From positions 62,001-126,000 of the forward strand of contig NZ_AP022672.1 of NCBI RefSeq assembly GCF_013374095.1: DNA of 64,000 nt. The letters run 5' to 3'. The notes below the pieces were generated by a model that worked only from the letters and a program-made list of their open reading frames with translations, was not told where the DNA came from and searched no databases. Made by a program: the position numbers and the translations under genes. The DNA is from Sphingomonas sp. HMP6 (GTDB lineage Bacteria > Pseudomonadota > Alphaproteobacteria > Sphingomonadales > Sphingomonadaceae). Of this stretch, positions 46,739-54,237 are shown in pieces. How positions within the stretch are numbered: position 1 is the stretch's first letter; every line of letters starts with the position of its first letter.

Positions 46739-46763
46739 AACGGTCTGCGCGCCGCCGGGTTCC
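46739..46763 (-). promoter_or_regulatory. Perfect EcfG-type promoter GGAAC-N16-CGTT
   Basis: On the minus strand GGAAC (46763-46759), exactly 16 bases, CGTT (46742-46739). This is the consensus for the alphaproteobacterial general stress sigma factor EcfG. It points into the 46629-46732 region, away from phyP, and sits 2.4 kb from nepR. Confidence 0.72.
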
Positions 46764-46766
46764 GGG

Positions 46767-46798
46767 AAAAAAACGATTTTTTGAAGAATCTTTTTTTT
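46767..46798 (-). terminator. A/T-rich terminator after phyP
   Basis: On the minus strand A8-GATT, 8-nt loop, AATC-G-T7, starting 11 bases past the phyP stop. In a GC-rich genome such A and T runs are rare outside terminators; it could act in both directions. Confidence 0.65.
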
Positions 46799-46808
46799 AC
46801 GTTTCAAG

Positions 46809-48395
46809 TCAATCACGTCCGGTGACCGCAACGGAAATCTCGTACGCGCCGACCAATGGATCGTAGTGTAGCTTGGAGCGCAATTGCCGCGACAAGCCCT
46901 CAATCACGCGGCCATAGCGTTCCGCGATCAGCGTGCGCATCGCGTCGTCATCGATCAGGGCAGGTGAATTGACACGCAGGACGGCGCGCGCGTCGCTCTC
47001 GTCCGGCCCGACCGATATGCGGATTTGCGCAGCCGGATTTACCGTCATTGCCAACTCAACGATTTCGGTAATGATAAAAGCGATGGCGATCGCCACGTCC
47101 TGATTGACCAGATACGGTTGCACATCGATCGCGATGCCGATCGGTGAATCATCGGGCGCAGTCGCGCGAATGTTCGAGGCCAGTTCGCCCAGGACCGAGC
47201 GTAACGACAGACCGCGATTTTCCTCGAGCTCTGCAAAATGGTTGCGATGGACGACCGCGAGCGCATCGACGCGCCGCTGGATCGAGGCATAAGCATGGGT
47301 CGCCTCGACACTGCGGGCGGCGCGCGCGTGGAAATTGATGAGGCTGGAAATGACCTGCAGGTTGTTCTTTACGCGGTGATGGACTTCACGCGTCAATTTG
47401 GTCTGGCGGATCAGCCCTTCGGCAAGCCCGGCCTCATGCGCCGCGACCGTGCGGCTAATCGCGCGAAAGGTTTCGCCAAGATCGCGGATTTCTATCGCAG
47501 GCAGGCTGCGCATGGTTCCTGGATCGACCTCCTCGCCCGGCACAAAATGCGCTACGCTGGTCCGCAACTGCCGCAGCGGGCGGATCAACAGGCGATCTAC
47601 GACGAACCAGCCGATACCGGCGGCCGCGGCCCACATTATGATCGGCAGGATCAGCGCGACCAGCACGGGCGAGGTGATCGGCAAGCTGCGCACGCGCGTC
47701 GTCAGCGTGATGTCGCCGATGCCGATCGGCATGCTGAGCGCGGCGCGGCGTTCCAGCGGGCCGCTCCGCGCAAGTTCTGTGAGCGACAGTACATCATCAT
47801 CAAGCGTGAGGCGCGCTTCATAGGGTTGGGCATCGCCGCTTGGCTTCGCGGTTGCGGCAAGCACGGTAGCAGGAAAGAATGCCGCTGCGCGCGTCCGGCC
47901 GGTCGTGCTGGTCGTCGCCAACGTCAGGCCGCGCCCAGGGTGCAAGCGCGCGGCGATCGGCGAATCGGTTCGTGAGATCGCGGGGCTGAGCGCGACCGGC
48001 AGACGTTGACCACAAATCACCTGGCCACGAGCATCGGTGATGGAGAAGCGCGTGCCGGCGGGGGCCTGCGGTGCGAACACCCCTTGCGCGCGGGCGCAGC
48101 TCGGCGCGTCGGCAGGATCCGCCTCAAGCGCGTTGAGCGCTACGCGGAGCGCGGTCATATCGCCGACGAGTTCGATCGCGAGATTGCGCGCGCTCTCGGT
48201 GGCAGTGATGCGCATTTGTCCGCGGGTCGCGTCGTCCGCCATCGCGGCCGTGCGGAGCGTCGCGAAAAAAGCAATGATCGCAAGCGGCAACAACGCCGCG
48301 CTCAAGATCAGAAAGACTTTGGCACCCGTAGGAATGCTGCCGAAACGATCGGACAAGGCGCGAGCGGCGGGGGTATCGCCGACCAACTGATTCAC
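46809..48395 (-). CDS. phyP: PhyP-like sensor histidine kinase family protein (HisKA_2, degenerate ATPase domain)
   Basis: 528 residues. Two membrane helices (about 26-46 and 250-275) enclose a periplasmic domain; then a HAMP-like linker and a HisKA_2 dimerisation domain with VHHRVKNNLQVISSLINFHA (phospho-acceptor His340). The ATPase domain is abnormal: the N-box reads ITEIVELAMTVN instead of NELVTNALKH, and the glycine boxes are missing (LRVNSPALIDDDAM). It may therefore be a phosphatase or non-kinase partner of PhyR. In Sphingomonas sp. Fr1, PhyP, encoded at the phyR-nepR locus, is a negative regulator of PhyR. GTG 48395 is seven bases after nepR; the long frame upstream is a shadow. Confidence 0.85.
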   Translation of the reverse strand: MNQLVGDTPAARALSDRFGSIPTGAKVFLILSAALLPLAIIAFFATLRTAAMADDATRGQMRITATESARNLAIELVGDMTALRVALNALEADPADAPSCARAQGVFAPQAPAGTRFSITDARGQVICGQRLPVALSPAISRTDSPIAARLHPGRGLTLATTSTTGRTRAAAFFPATVLAATAKPSGDAQPYEARLTLDDDVLSLTELARSGPLERRAALSMPIGIGDITLTTRVRSLPITSPVLVALILPIIMWAAAAGIGWFVVDRLLIRPLRQLRTSVAHFVPGEEVDPGTMRSLPAIEIRDLGETFRAISRTVAAHEAGLAEGLIRQTKLTREVHHRVKNNLQVISSLINFHARAARSVEATHAYASIQRRVDALAVVHRNHFAELEENRGLSLRSVLGELASNIRATAPDDSPIGIAIDVQPYLVNQDVAIAIAFIITEIVELAMTVNPAAQIRISVGPDESDARAVLRVNSPALIDDDAMRTLIAERYGRVIEGLSRQLRSKLHYDPLVGAYEISVAVTGRD

Positions 48396-48402
48396 CGGAC
48401 GA

Positions 48403-48579
48403 TCAGTCCAGCTTGCCGAGGAGATCCAGCATTTCGGGCGGAATCGCTTCTTCGACCGTGCGTTGATACACGGTTCGCAAGGCCGCGCCCATGTCGCGGT
48501 CCTTGCCCTGAGCCTTCGCGCCGGTGCCGACGGGCCGCGCCGTACCCGGCTTTTTCGAAGAATCGTCGCCCGAACGCAA
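48403..48579 (-). CDS. nepR: Anti-sigma factor NepR
   Basis: 58 residues ending in DMGAALRTVYQRTVEEAIPP and EMLDLLGKLD, the two conserved NepR helices. NepR binds EcfG in unstressed cells and switches to phosphorylated PhyR under stress. The only usable start after the in-frame stop is TTG 48579, with AGGGGGA just upstream; this start and the small size make it easy to miss. It is divergent from phyR and followed by phyP after seven bases, so nepR-phyP form one transcript. Confidence 0.9.
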   Translation of the reverse strand: MRSGDDSSKKPGTARPVGTGAKAQGKDRDMGAALRTVYQRTVEEAIPPEMLDLLGKLD

Positions 48580-48697
48580 TGCCGTCCCCCTGGATATCCG
48601 GAATGCCGGATAGTGTTAATGTGCGACCGTAACAACCGTCATGTTGCCAAAGACGCGAAGCGTGTGCTTCGGTCTGAATGGTCGCGATTGAACATGA

Positions 48698-48722
48698 AAC
48701 CAAATTGCGCTTCGTTGGTTCC
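48698..48722 (-). promoter_or_regulatory. EcfG-like promoter of nepR-phyP
   Basis: Minus strand GGAAC-N16-GGTT, about 119 bases before the nepR TTG. A second sequence just upstream, GGAAC-N16-CGTG (48722-48746), is an alternative. Either would give feedback of EcfG on its own inhibitor, as known in this system. Confidence 0.5.
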
Positions 48723-48836
48723 ACGTTCGATGCGAAATAAAGTTCCGATCGTTTCGGGGCTATAAACGCGTTGCATAAGCGGGGGGCCGCTTCCACAAGG
48801 TCCCTCAAATCATACCCAAGGGAGACCCCGACAGTC

Positions 48837-49643
48837 ATGTCGCTAGGACAGCAGCTTGCCCCCCATCTTCCGTTCCTGCGCCGCTATGGTCGCGCACTGA
48901 CTGGCAGCCAGACGCATGGCGACCGTTACGTACGCGCCACGCTCGAGGCGATCGTTGCGGCTCCCGAGGAATTTCCGCGCGACGTTGATCCCCGCCTGGG
49001 ATTGTATCGCACGTTTCATGCGATCTGGAACTCGACCAATTATGACGAGACGCCAGAATCGATGAGCGCGAGCCTGGACGATGGGCAGGAATCGATTGCC
49101 CGGGCGCGGCTTGCGCGGATGACGCCGCTGTCGCGTCAGGCGCTGTTGCTGACCGCGATGGAGGGCTTCACGCCCGAGGACGCCGGTTATCTGATTGATG
49201 TCGAGGTCGCCGAGGTCGATTCGCTCGTTGCCGAGGCGCTGGCCGAAATCGAACAGCAAACGCGTGCGCGCGTGCTGATCATCGAGGACGAGCCGATCAT
49301 TGCGATGGATATCGAGACGATCGTCCGCGACCTCGGGCATGAAGTGACCGGCGTCGCGGTAACGCGCGACGAAGCGGTCGCGCTGGCGATGGAGGATCGT
49401 CCCGGTCTCGTGCTCGCCGACATTCAGTTGGCCGACGACAGCTCGGGCATCGACGCGGTCAAGGACATCCTGGCCGAGTTCGAAGTGCCGGTGATCTTCA
49501 TCACGGCATTCCCGGAGCGCCTGTTGACCGGCGAGCGTCCCGAGCCAACTTTCCTGATCACCAAGCCGTTCCAGCGTTCGACGGTCAAGGCCGCGATCGC
49601 GCAGGCATTGTTCTTCGACCAGGCGACCGTTCCCGCCGTTTGA
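48837..49643 (+). CDS. phyR: General stress response regulator PhyR
   Basis: 268 residues. The N-terminal half is a sigma-factor mimic (sigma2- and sigma4-like: LPFLRRYGRALTGSQTHGDR, LSRQALLLTAMEGFTPEDAG) without DNA-binding function; the C-terminal receiver has VLIIEDEPIIAMDIE, phospho-acceptor Asp195 in LADIQLADDSSGID, FITAFPERL and the Lys in ITKPF. Phosphorylation exposes the mimic, which captures NepR and frees EcfG. AAGGGAG lies about 12 bases before the ATG. I did not find a clean EcfG promoter in its direction. Confidence 0.96.
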   Translation: MSLGQQLAPHLPFLRRYGRALTGSQTHGDRYVRATLEAIVAAPEEFPRDVDPRLGLYRTFHAIWNSTNYDETPESMSASLDDGQESIARARLARMTPLSRQALLLTAMEGFTPEDAGYLIDVEVAEVDSLVAEALAEIEQQTRARVLIIEDEPIIAMDIETIVRDLGHEVTGVAVTRDEAVALAMEDRPGLVLADIQLADDSSGIDAVKDILAEFEVPVIFITAFPERLLTGERPEPTFLITKPFQRSTVKAAIAQALFFDQATVPAV

Positions 49644-49644
49644 G

Positions 49645-49669
49645 GGAACCCATTCGCGCCTCCGGGGTT
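49645..49669 (+). promoter_or_regulatory. EcfG-like promoter upstream of small ORF and ecfG
   Basis: GGAAC-N16-GGTT, two bases after the phyR stop. It has the same GGTT -10 variant as the nepR promoter. It would transcribe the 47-residue ORF and ecfG, giving sigma factor autoregulation. Confidence 0.5.
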
Positions 49670-49718
49670 AGGGTTCCATACGATACGGAATCACAACGAC
49701 AATAGCCCGGGGGCGCTT

Positions 49719-49862
49719 ATGGCAGACGAAGACCGCATTGAAGTTACCGCACAGGAAGCGCGCGGCGGCGTAACGCCGCATGTGACTCGCTATGTGCTCG
49801 GCATCTCGCTCATGCTGGTCGTGGTGATCTTTGCCGCGTTGCTGATATTCTTCCAGCGTTGA
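49719..49862 (+). CDS. 47-residue single-pass membrane protein between phyR and ecfG
   Basis: A polar N-terminus (MADEDRIEVTAQEARGGVTP) is followed by one membrane helix (YVLGISLMLVVVIFAALLIF) and FQR. Below the usual gene-finder size, but with a clean helix, biased codons like its neighbours and an EcfG-like promoter 50 bases upstream. No known family. Its place suggests a stress-linked role; an unrelated small protein is equally possible. Confidence 0.6.
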   Translation: MADEDRIEVTAQEARGGVTPHVTRYVLGISLMLVVVIFAALLIFFQR

Positions 49863-49953
49863 ACGCCGACAGTGCCGGAATGTTGGACTTCGGCGTCCGG
49901 CATACCCATGTCCCTGACTATACCCAATTGCACCCCTTGCGAGACCGGAATTC

Positions 49954-50595
49954 ATGAGCGACGCATTCGATCAAGACGAGGACGATGGCGCGCCCGAGAT
50001 CGTCGAGCACGTTTCGCTGTCGGACCCCGAGTTCAAGGCGCAATTGGCGCAGGTGATCCCGCATCTTCGCGCGTTCGGTCGGTCGCTTTCAGGCAATCGC
50101 GATCTTGCTGACGATTTGGTGCAGGAAACGCTGATGAAGGCATGGGCGGCGCGTTTGCGCTTCCAGGCGGGCACCAACATGCGCGCGTGGACGTTCATCA
50201 TCCTGCGCAACCTGTATCTGAGCCAGATGCGCCGCGCGCGTTTCAAGGGCGAGTGGGACGATCTGGTCGCGGACCGGATCCTTGCCGCACCCGCCAGCCA
50301 GGACAAGCATGTCGAGCTTGGCGATATGCAGCGCGCATTGCTGCATTTGCCGCAACCACAGCGCGAAGCGCTGATCCTGGTCGGTGCAGGCGGGTTCGCC
50401 TATGAAGAGGCGGCAGAAATCTGCGGTGTCGCGGTCGGCACGATCAAGAGCCGTGTGGCGCGCGGTCGTGTGGCGCTGGAAGCGGTAATGAACGATAATA
50501 CGCTCGCATCGCGTCGCACCCACTCCAACGAGCCCGGCATGTCCGCGCTCGACACGATCATGGACGAAGTCGACGAACTCAGTCGAAATCGTTGA
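49954..50595 (+). CDS. ecfG: General stress sigma factor EcfG
   Basis: 213 residues, ECF15-type sigma factor. Region 2: RAFGRSLSGNRDLADDLVQ-ETLMKAW and MRAWTFIILRNLYLSQMRR; region 4: LPQPQREALILVGAGGFAYEEAAEICGVAVGTIKSRVARGR, given in part. It directs transcription from GGAAC/CGTT promoters when NepR is removed. The stop directly abuts the end of a small ORF on the other strand. Confidence 0.95.
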   Translation: MSDAFDQDEDDGAPEIVEHVSLSDPEFKAQLAQVIPHLRAFGRSLSGNRDLADDLVQETLMKAWAARLRFQAGTNMRAWTFIILRNLYLSQMRRARFKGEWDDLVADRILAAPASQDKHVELGDMQRALLHLPQPQREALILVGAGGFAYEEAAEICGVAVGTIKSRVARGRVALEAVMNDNTLASRRTHSNEPGMSALDTIMDEVDELSRNR

Positions 50596-50787
50596 TTACG
50601 AGCGGGCCGGCAAGATTTCGATCAGGTCGAGTTGCTGAATCAAGTCCGAGAATTGTTCGTAAGCCGTCAATTCGGTTGCGTATGCGGCGCGAAGCGTTGC
50701 CGACAAGACATCGGACGCCCGCGGGGCCGCCAAGACATAGTCGCAGGAACTGGCGGTCGGGACATAAGAGGCGCTGTACATTGACAT
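50596..50787 (-). CDS. Small NepR-like protein convergent with ecfG
   Basis: 63 residues. The C-terminal half reads ATLRAAYATELTAYEQF then SDLIQQLD, which follows the NepR pattern seen in this window's own NepR (AALRTVYQRTVEEAIPPEML-DLLGKLD) with a two-residue gap. The stop is next to the ecfG stop with no spacer. ATGs at 50787 and 50781 and a GTG at 50871 are possible starts; none has a good ribosome site. It could be a second anti-sigma factor, a decoy, or a chance similarity. The N-terminal part is not recognised. Confidence 0.5.
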   Translation of the reverse strand: MSMYSASYVPTASSCDYVLAAPRASDVLSATLRAAYATELTAYEQFSDLIQQLDLIEILPARS

Positions 50788-50860
50788 GAAGCGATAACGG
50801 TCGAAGAGGCGGTTTGTTGCCTGTCTATTGTCCCGCTCTGGCCGAAGGCCGTTTTGTCCG

Positions 50861-53539
50861 GTGAAGAACACGGTTTCAGATCAACATGTTGTCGCCGCCG
50901 CAGCGCGTGCGAGACGCTTTGCGCCGTTCCTCGCGATGCTGCTCGATCGCGAACCGGCGATGGCCGCGATGTTCGCCGCGGGCGTGCTGCCTGACCTTTT
51001 AGATCTGTATTTGGAAATGCCCGATGCACCTCCGGCACAGCGCTTGCGGCTCGCACGACGGCGCCTTGCGCTGCGCGTCGCGATCGGCGATCTGGCAGGG
51101 TGCGACGACCTGACCGCGGTGACGCATGCACTGTCGGATTTCGCCGACCACGCGCTCGATACCGCGATCCGTGCCGCGATCGAGGAACGGACGCCGGGCG
51201 CGGAGCCGTGCGGCTTCACCGCGATCGCGCTTGGCAAGCAGGGCAGTCGCGAGCTCAATTATTCCTCCGACATCGATCCGATCCTGCTGTTCAACCCCGC
51301 CACCCTGCCATGCCGACCGCGCGAGGCGCCGGAGGACGCGGCGGTACGGATCGCCCGGCGTGTCGTCGAGATCCTGCAGACGCGCGATGGCGATGGCTAT
51401 GTGCTGCGCGTCGATCTGCGGCTTCGCCCGTCGCCCGAGGTTACGCCGATCGCCTTGTCGGTCGATGCCGCGATTTCTTATTACGAGTCGCTCGCTTTGC
51501 CGTGGGAGCGCGCTGCCTTCATTCGCGCGCGAGCAGCGGCGGGCGACATCGCGCTTGGGGAGAGTTTCCTCGCGACCGTTGCGCCGTTTGTCTGGCGCTG
51601 TGCGCTCGATTTCGGCGCGATCGGCGAAATTCGCGGTATTTCGCGCCGCATTCGCGATCATTATGCGCAGGGGCAGGCATTTGGCCCGGGGTTCGATCTG
51701 AAACGCGGGCGCGGCGGCATTCGCGAAGTCGAATTCTTCACGCAGATTCACCAATTAATTCACGGCGGCCGCGATCCGGCACTGCGTGTGCCCGATACGC
51801 GCACCGCACTGGCGGCATTGGCGGCGGCGGGCTGGGTCGACGCGCAAGAGGCGGCGGCGCTCAGCGCGGCCTACACTCTGTACCGCACGATCGAGCACCG
51901 CGTGCAGATGATCGAGGATCGCCAGACCCACGCGCTGCCGAGCGGCGCTGCGCTCGATGCGGTCGCGTGCCTGCACGGGCTGGCGGACGGTGCGGCGCTG
52001 CTCGATCTGCTGCGCCCGCATGTCGTGGCGACTGCGCGCAGCTATGACGCGCTCGACCCGGACGAGGGCGACGCGTTGTCGTTCGATGCCGATCATCTCG
52101 CGGGTCAGCTCGCTGCCGCAGGGTTCGACACGAATGAAGTCGCCGCGCAGCGGATCGCGCAGTGGCGCGGCGGGGCCTATCCGGCGCTGCGCAGTGCAGC
52201 GGCGCGCGCGGCGTTGGAGGCGGTCTTGCCCGGCCTTATCACCGCGCTCGGGAGTTCGCCCGATCCGCAAGGAGCGATCGTTCGGCTCGACCGAATGCTC
52301 GCGCGGCTGACCAGCGCGGTCAATTTCTTCCGCTTGATCGAGGCTCGGCCAGCGCTTGGGCGCTTGCTTGGGCTGATCCTGAGCCATGCGGAGACGCTCG
52401 CCGAGGATCTCGCGCGGCGGCCGGAACTGTTCGATGGGCTGATCGATGCGAGCGCGCTGGACCCGGTCGGCGACGTCGTAGCGCTTGCTGCCGAAATGAC
52501 GGGTCGCGCGGATTATCAGGCGCAACTCGATTACGTTCGCCGCGTGGTGGGGGAGAAGCGCTTCGCGCTCGGTACACAGATCATCGCCGGCGCGGCTGAT
52601 CCGCTCGACGTGTCGGCGGGCTATGCGCGCGTCGCCGAAGCCGCGATTTGTGTCCTGACCCAAGCGACAATCGCGGAATTCGCCGCCGTGCATGGGTACG
52701 TTCCTGGCAGCGAACTGCTCATCCTGGCGCTCGGGCGGATGGGCGGCGGCGCGCTCACCCATGCCTCCGATCTTGACCTGATCTATCTGTTCACCGGCGA
52801 TTATCTGGCGGAGTCCGACGGGCGAAAGCCGCTCGGCGCGGTGCTGTATTACAATCGCCTGGCGCAGCGGATCAGCGCCGCGCTGTCGGTGCCGACCGCA
52901 TCGGGGCCGCTCTACGAAATCGATACGCGGTTGCGCCCGTCGGGGACGCAGGGGCCGCTGTGCGTGTCGCTCGACGGCTTCGCGCGGTATCAGCGCGAGA
53001 GTGCTTGGACATGGGAGCATATGGCACTCGCGCGTGCGCGGCCGGTGTTCGGGTCCGAGGAAGCGCGTTCGGCCGTGGCGGGCATCATCGACGCCGTGCT
53101 GCGCGGCGACCGGCCGAAGCGCGACGTGATCGTCGAGGCGACCGCGATGCGCGCCGATATGGCGCGGCACAAGCCGCCGCTCGGACCACTCGATGCGAAA
53201 TTGCTGCCGGGCGGATTGGTCGATCTCGAATTTGCGGTGCACATGGTCCAGCTCGAAAGCGGGCAAGGGCTGGATCCCAATTTGCGCATCGCGATCGCCG
53301 CGCTGATCGTAGCCGGCAAGGCGCCGCCGGAGATGATCGCGGCGTATGACCTGCTCGCGCGGCTACTGGTGACGCTGCGGCTGGTCGCGCCCGATGCGCA
53401 AATACCCGGTACGGTCACGCAGGATCTGATCGCGCGCGCAGTGGGGATGGCCGATTGGCCAAGCGTGGTTGCGTCGCTCGATACGATTCGGCAGGACGTT
53501 GCGCGCTGGCTCGCAAAGGTAGAGGGGATCGAGATATGA
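50861..53539 (+). CDS. glnE: Glutamine synthetase adenylyltransferase/deadenylylase
   Basis: 892 residues. Two nucleotidyltransferase domains: GKQGSRELNYSSDIDPILLF (deadenylylating half) and GRMGGGALTHASDLDLIYLF (adenylylating half), each with the G-S/A-x-D-x-D core, separated by a helical regulatory region. The enzyme adjusts glutamine synthetase activity in response to nitrogen via PII. GTG 50861 is preferred; TTG 50828 is possible. ATGA overlap with bcp. Confidence 0.95.
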   Translation: MKNTVSDQHVVAAAARARRFAPFLAMLLDREPAMAAMFAAGVLPDLLDLYLEMPDAPPAQRLRLARRRLALRVAIGDLAGCDDLTAVTHALSDFADHALDTAIRAAIEERTPGAEPCGFTAIALGKQGSRELNYSSDIDPILLFNPATLPCRPREAPEDAAVRIARRVVEILQTRDGDGYVLRVDLRLRPSPEVTPIALSVDAAISYYESLALPWERAAFIRARAAAGDIALGESFLATVAPFVWRCALDFGAIGEIRGISRRIRDHYAQGQAFGPGFDLKRGRGGIREVEFFTQIHQLIHGGRDPALRVPDTRTALAALAAAGWVDAQEAAALSAAYTLYRTIEHRVQMIEDRQTHALPSGAALDAVACLHGLADGAALLDLLRPHVVATARSYDALDPDEGDALSFDADHLAGQLAAAGFDTNEVAAQRIAQWRGGAYPALRSAAARAALEAVLPGLITALGSSPDPQGAIVRLDRMLARLTSAVNFFRLIEARPALGRLLGLILSHAETLAEDLARRPELFDGLIDASALDPVGDVVALAAEMTGRADYQAQLDYVRRVVGEKRFALGTQIIAGAADPLDVSAGYARVAEAAICVLTQATIAEFAAVHGYVPGSELLILALGRMGGGALTHASDLDLIYLFTGDYLAESDGRKPLGAVLYYNRLAQRISAALSVPTASGPLYEIDTRLRPSGTQGPLCVSLDGFARYQRESAWTWEHMALARARPVFGSEEARSAVAGIIDAVLRGDRPKRDVIVEATAMRADMARHKPPLGPLDAKLLPGGLVDLEFAVHMVQLESGQGLDPNLRIAIAALIVAGKAPPEMIAAYDLLARLLVTLRLVAPDAQIPGTVTQDLIARAVGMADWPSVVASLDTIRQDVARWLAKVEGIEI

Positions 53540-54003
53540 CCATCCAGGATGGCGCATTACTGCCCGCGATCGACTTGATCGCACCGGACGGCAGCGCGAT
53601 CCACCTCGCCGACTATGCCGGCGCTCCGTTCGTGTTGTATTTCTACCCCAAGGACGACACGCCCGGTTGTACGAATGAGGCGAAGGATTTCAGCCGCCTG
53701 TTGCCGGAGTTTGAGGCCGCGGGCGCGAAGGTCCTTGGCGTCTCGGGCGATACGCCGGCCAAGCACCAGAAGTTCACCGCAAAGTATGAGCTGACCGTCC
53801 CGCTGGCGAGCTATGAGGGCGATGAAGCACTGACGGCTTTCGGCGTTTGGGTCGAAAAGAAGCTCTACGGTAAAACCTATATGGGCGTCGACCGGTCGAC
53901 CTTCCTGTTCGATTCGAACGGTGTTCTGGTGCGAAGCTGGCGCAAGGTGCGCGTGCCGGGTCATGCCGACGAAGTGCTGCTCGCGCTGCGCGCGTTGGCC
54001 TAA
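53536..54003 (+). CDS. bcp: Peroxiredoxin, Bcp type, single cysteine
   Basis: 155 residues, thioredoxin-fold thiol peroxidase reducing hydroperoxides. Peroxidatic Cys45 in YPKDDTPGCTNEAKDF; the position five residues later, often a resolving Cys, is Lys, and there is no other Cys, so it must be a 1-Cys form using an outside reductant. Starts inside the glnE stop (ATGA). Confidence 0.93.
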   Translation: MTIQDGALLPAIDLIAPDGSAIHLADYAGAPFVLYFYPKDDTPGCTNEAKDFSRLLPEFEAAGAKVLGVSGDTPAKHQKFTAKYELTVPLASYEGDEALTAFGVWVEKKLYGKTYMGVDRSTFLFDSNGVLVRSWRKVRVPGHADEVLLALRALA

Positions 54004-54010
54004 GAAAAAG

Positions 54011-54032
54011 ACGCCCGATTCAAAGGCGTTTT
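54011..54032 (+). terminator. Weak terminator after bcp
   Basis: ACGCC, nine-base loop, GGCGT, then TTT, eight bases after the bcp stop. Short stem and short T run; a second imperfect pairing (CCGATTC with GAATCGG) overlaps it. The rest of the gap to 54237 holds no feature I can define. Confidence 0.4.
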
Positions 54033-54237
54033 CCGAATCGGCCCAGCAGTTAATCCTGCATTCAACGACTCGCCGTGTGGTTGTGCCGCTTCAACGCGCT
54101 GCACCGCCGAATGTCTTGCTTGCCTCCTACAATGTCAGTCACACACTTCTCGTCCGAGTGCAGGGGGGCTGCAGGCGGGCAATAGAGGGGCGGGCGCTGG
54201 CATTATCCGGCAATCGCGTAACGGTCGCTGGGGTCAC

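Noticed and set aside
48689..48716. EcfG promoter for phyR from TGAAC and CGTT on the plus strand
   Set aside because: The spacer is 19 bases and the -35 lacks the first G; consensus needs GGAAC with 16-17 bases.
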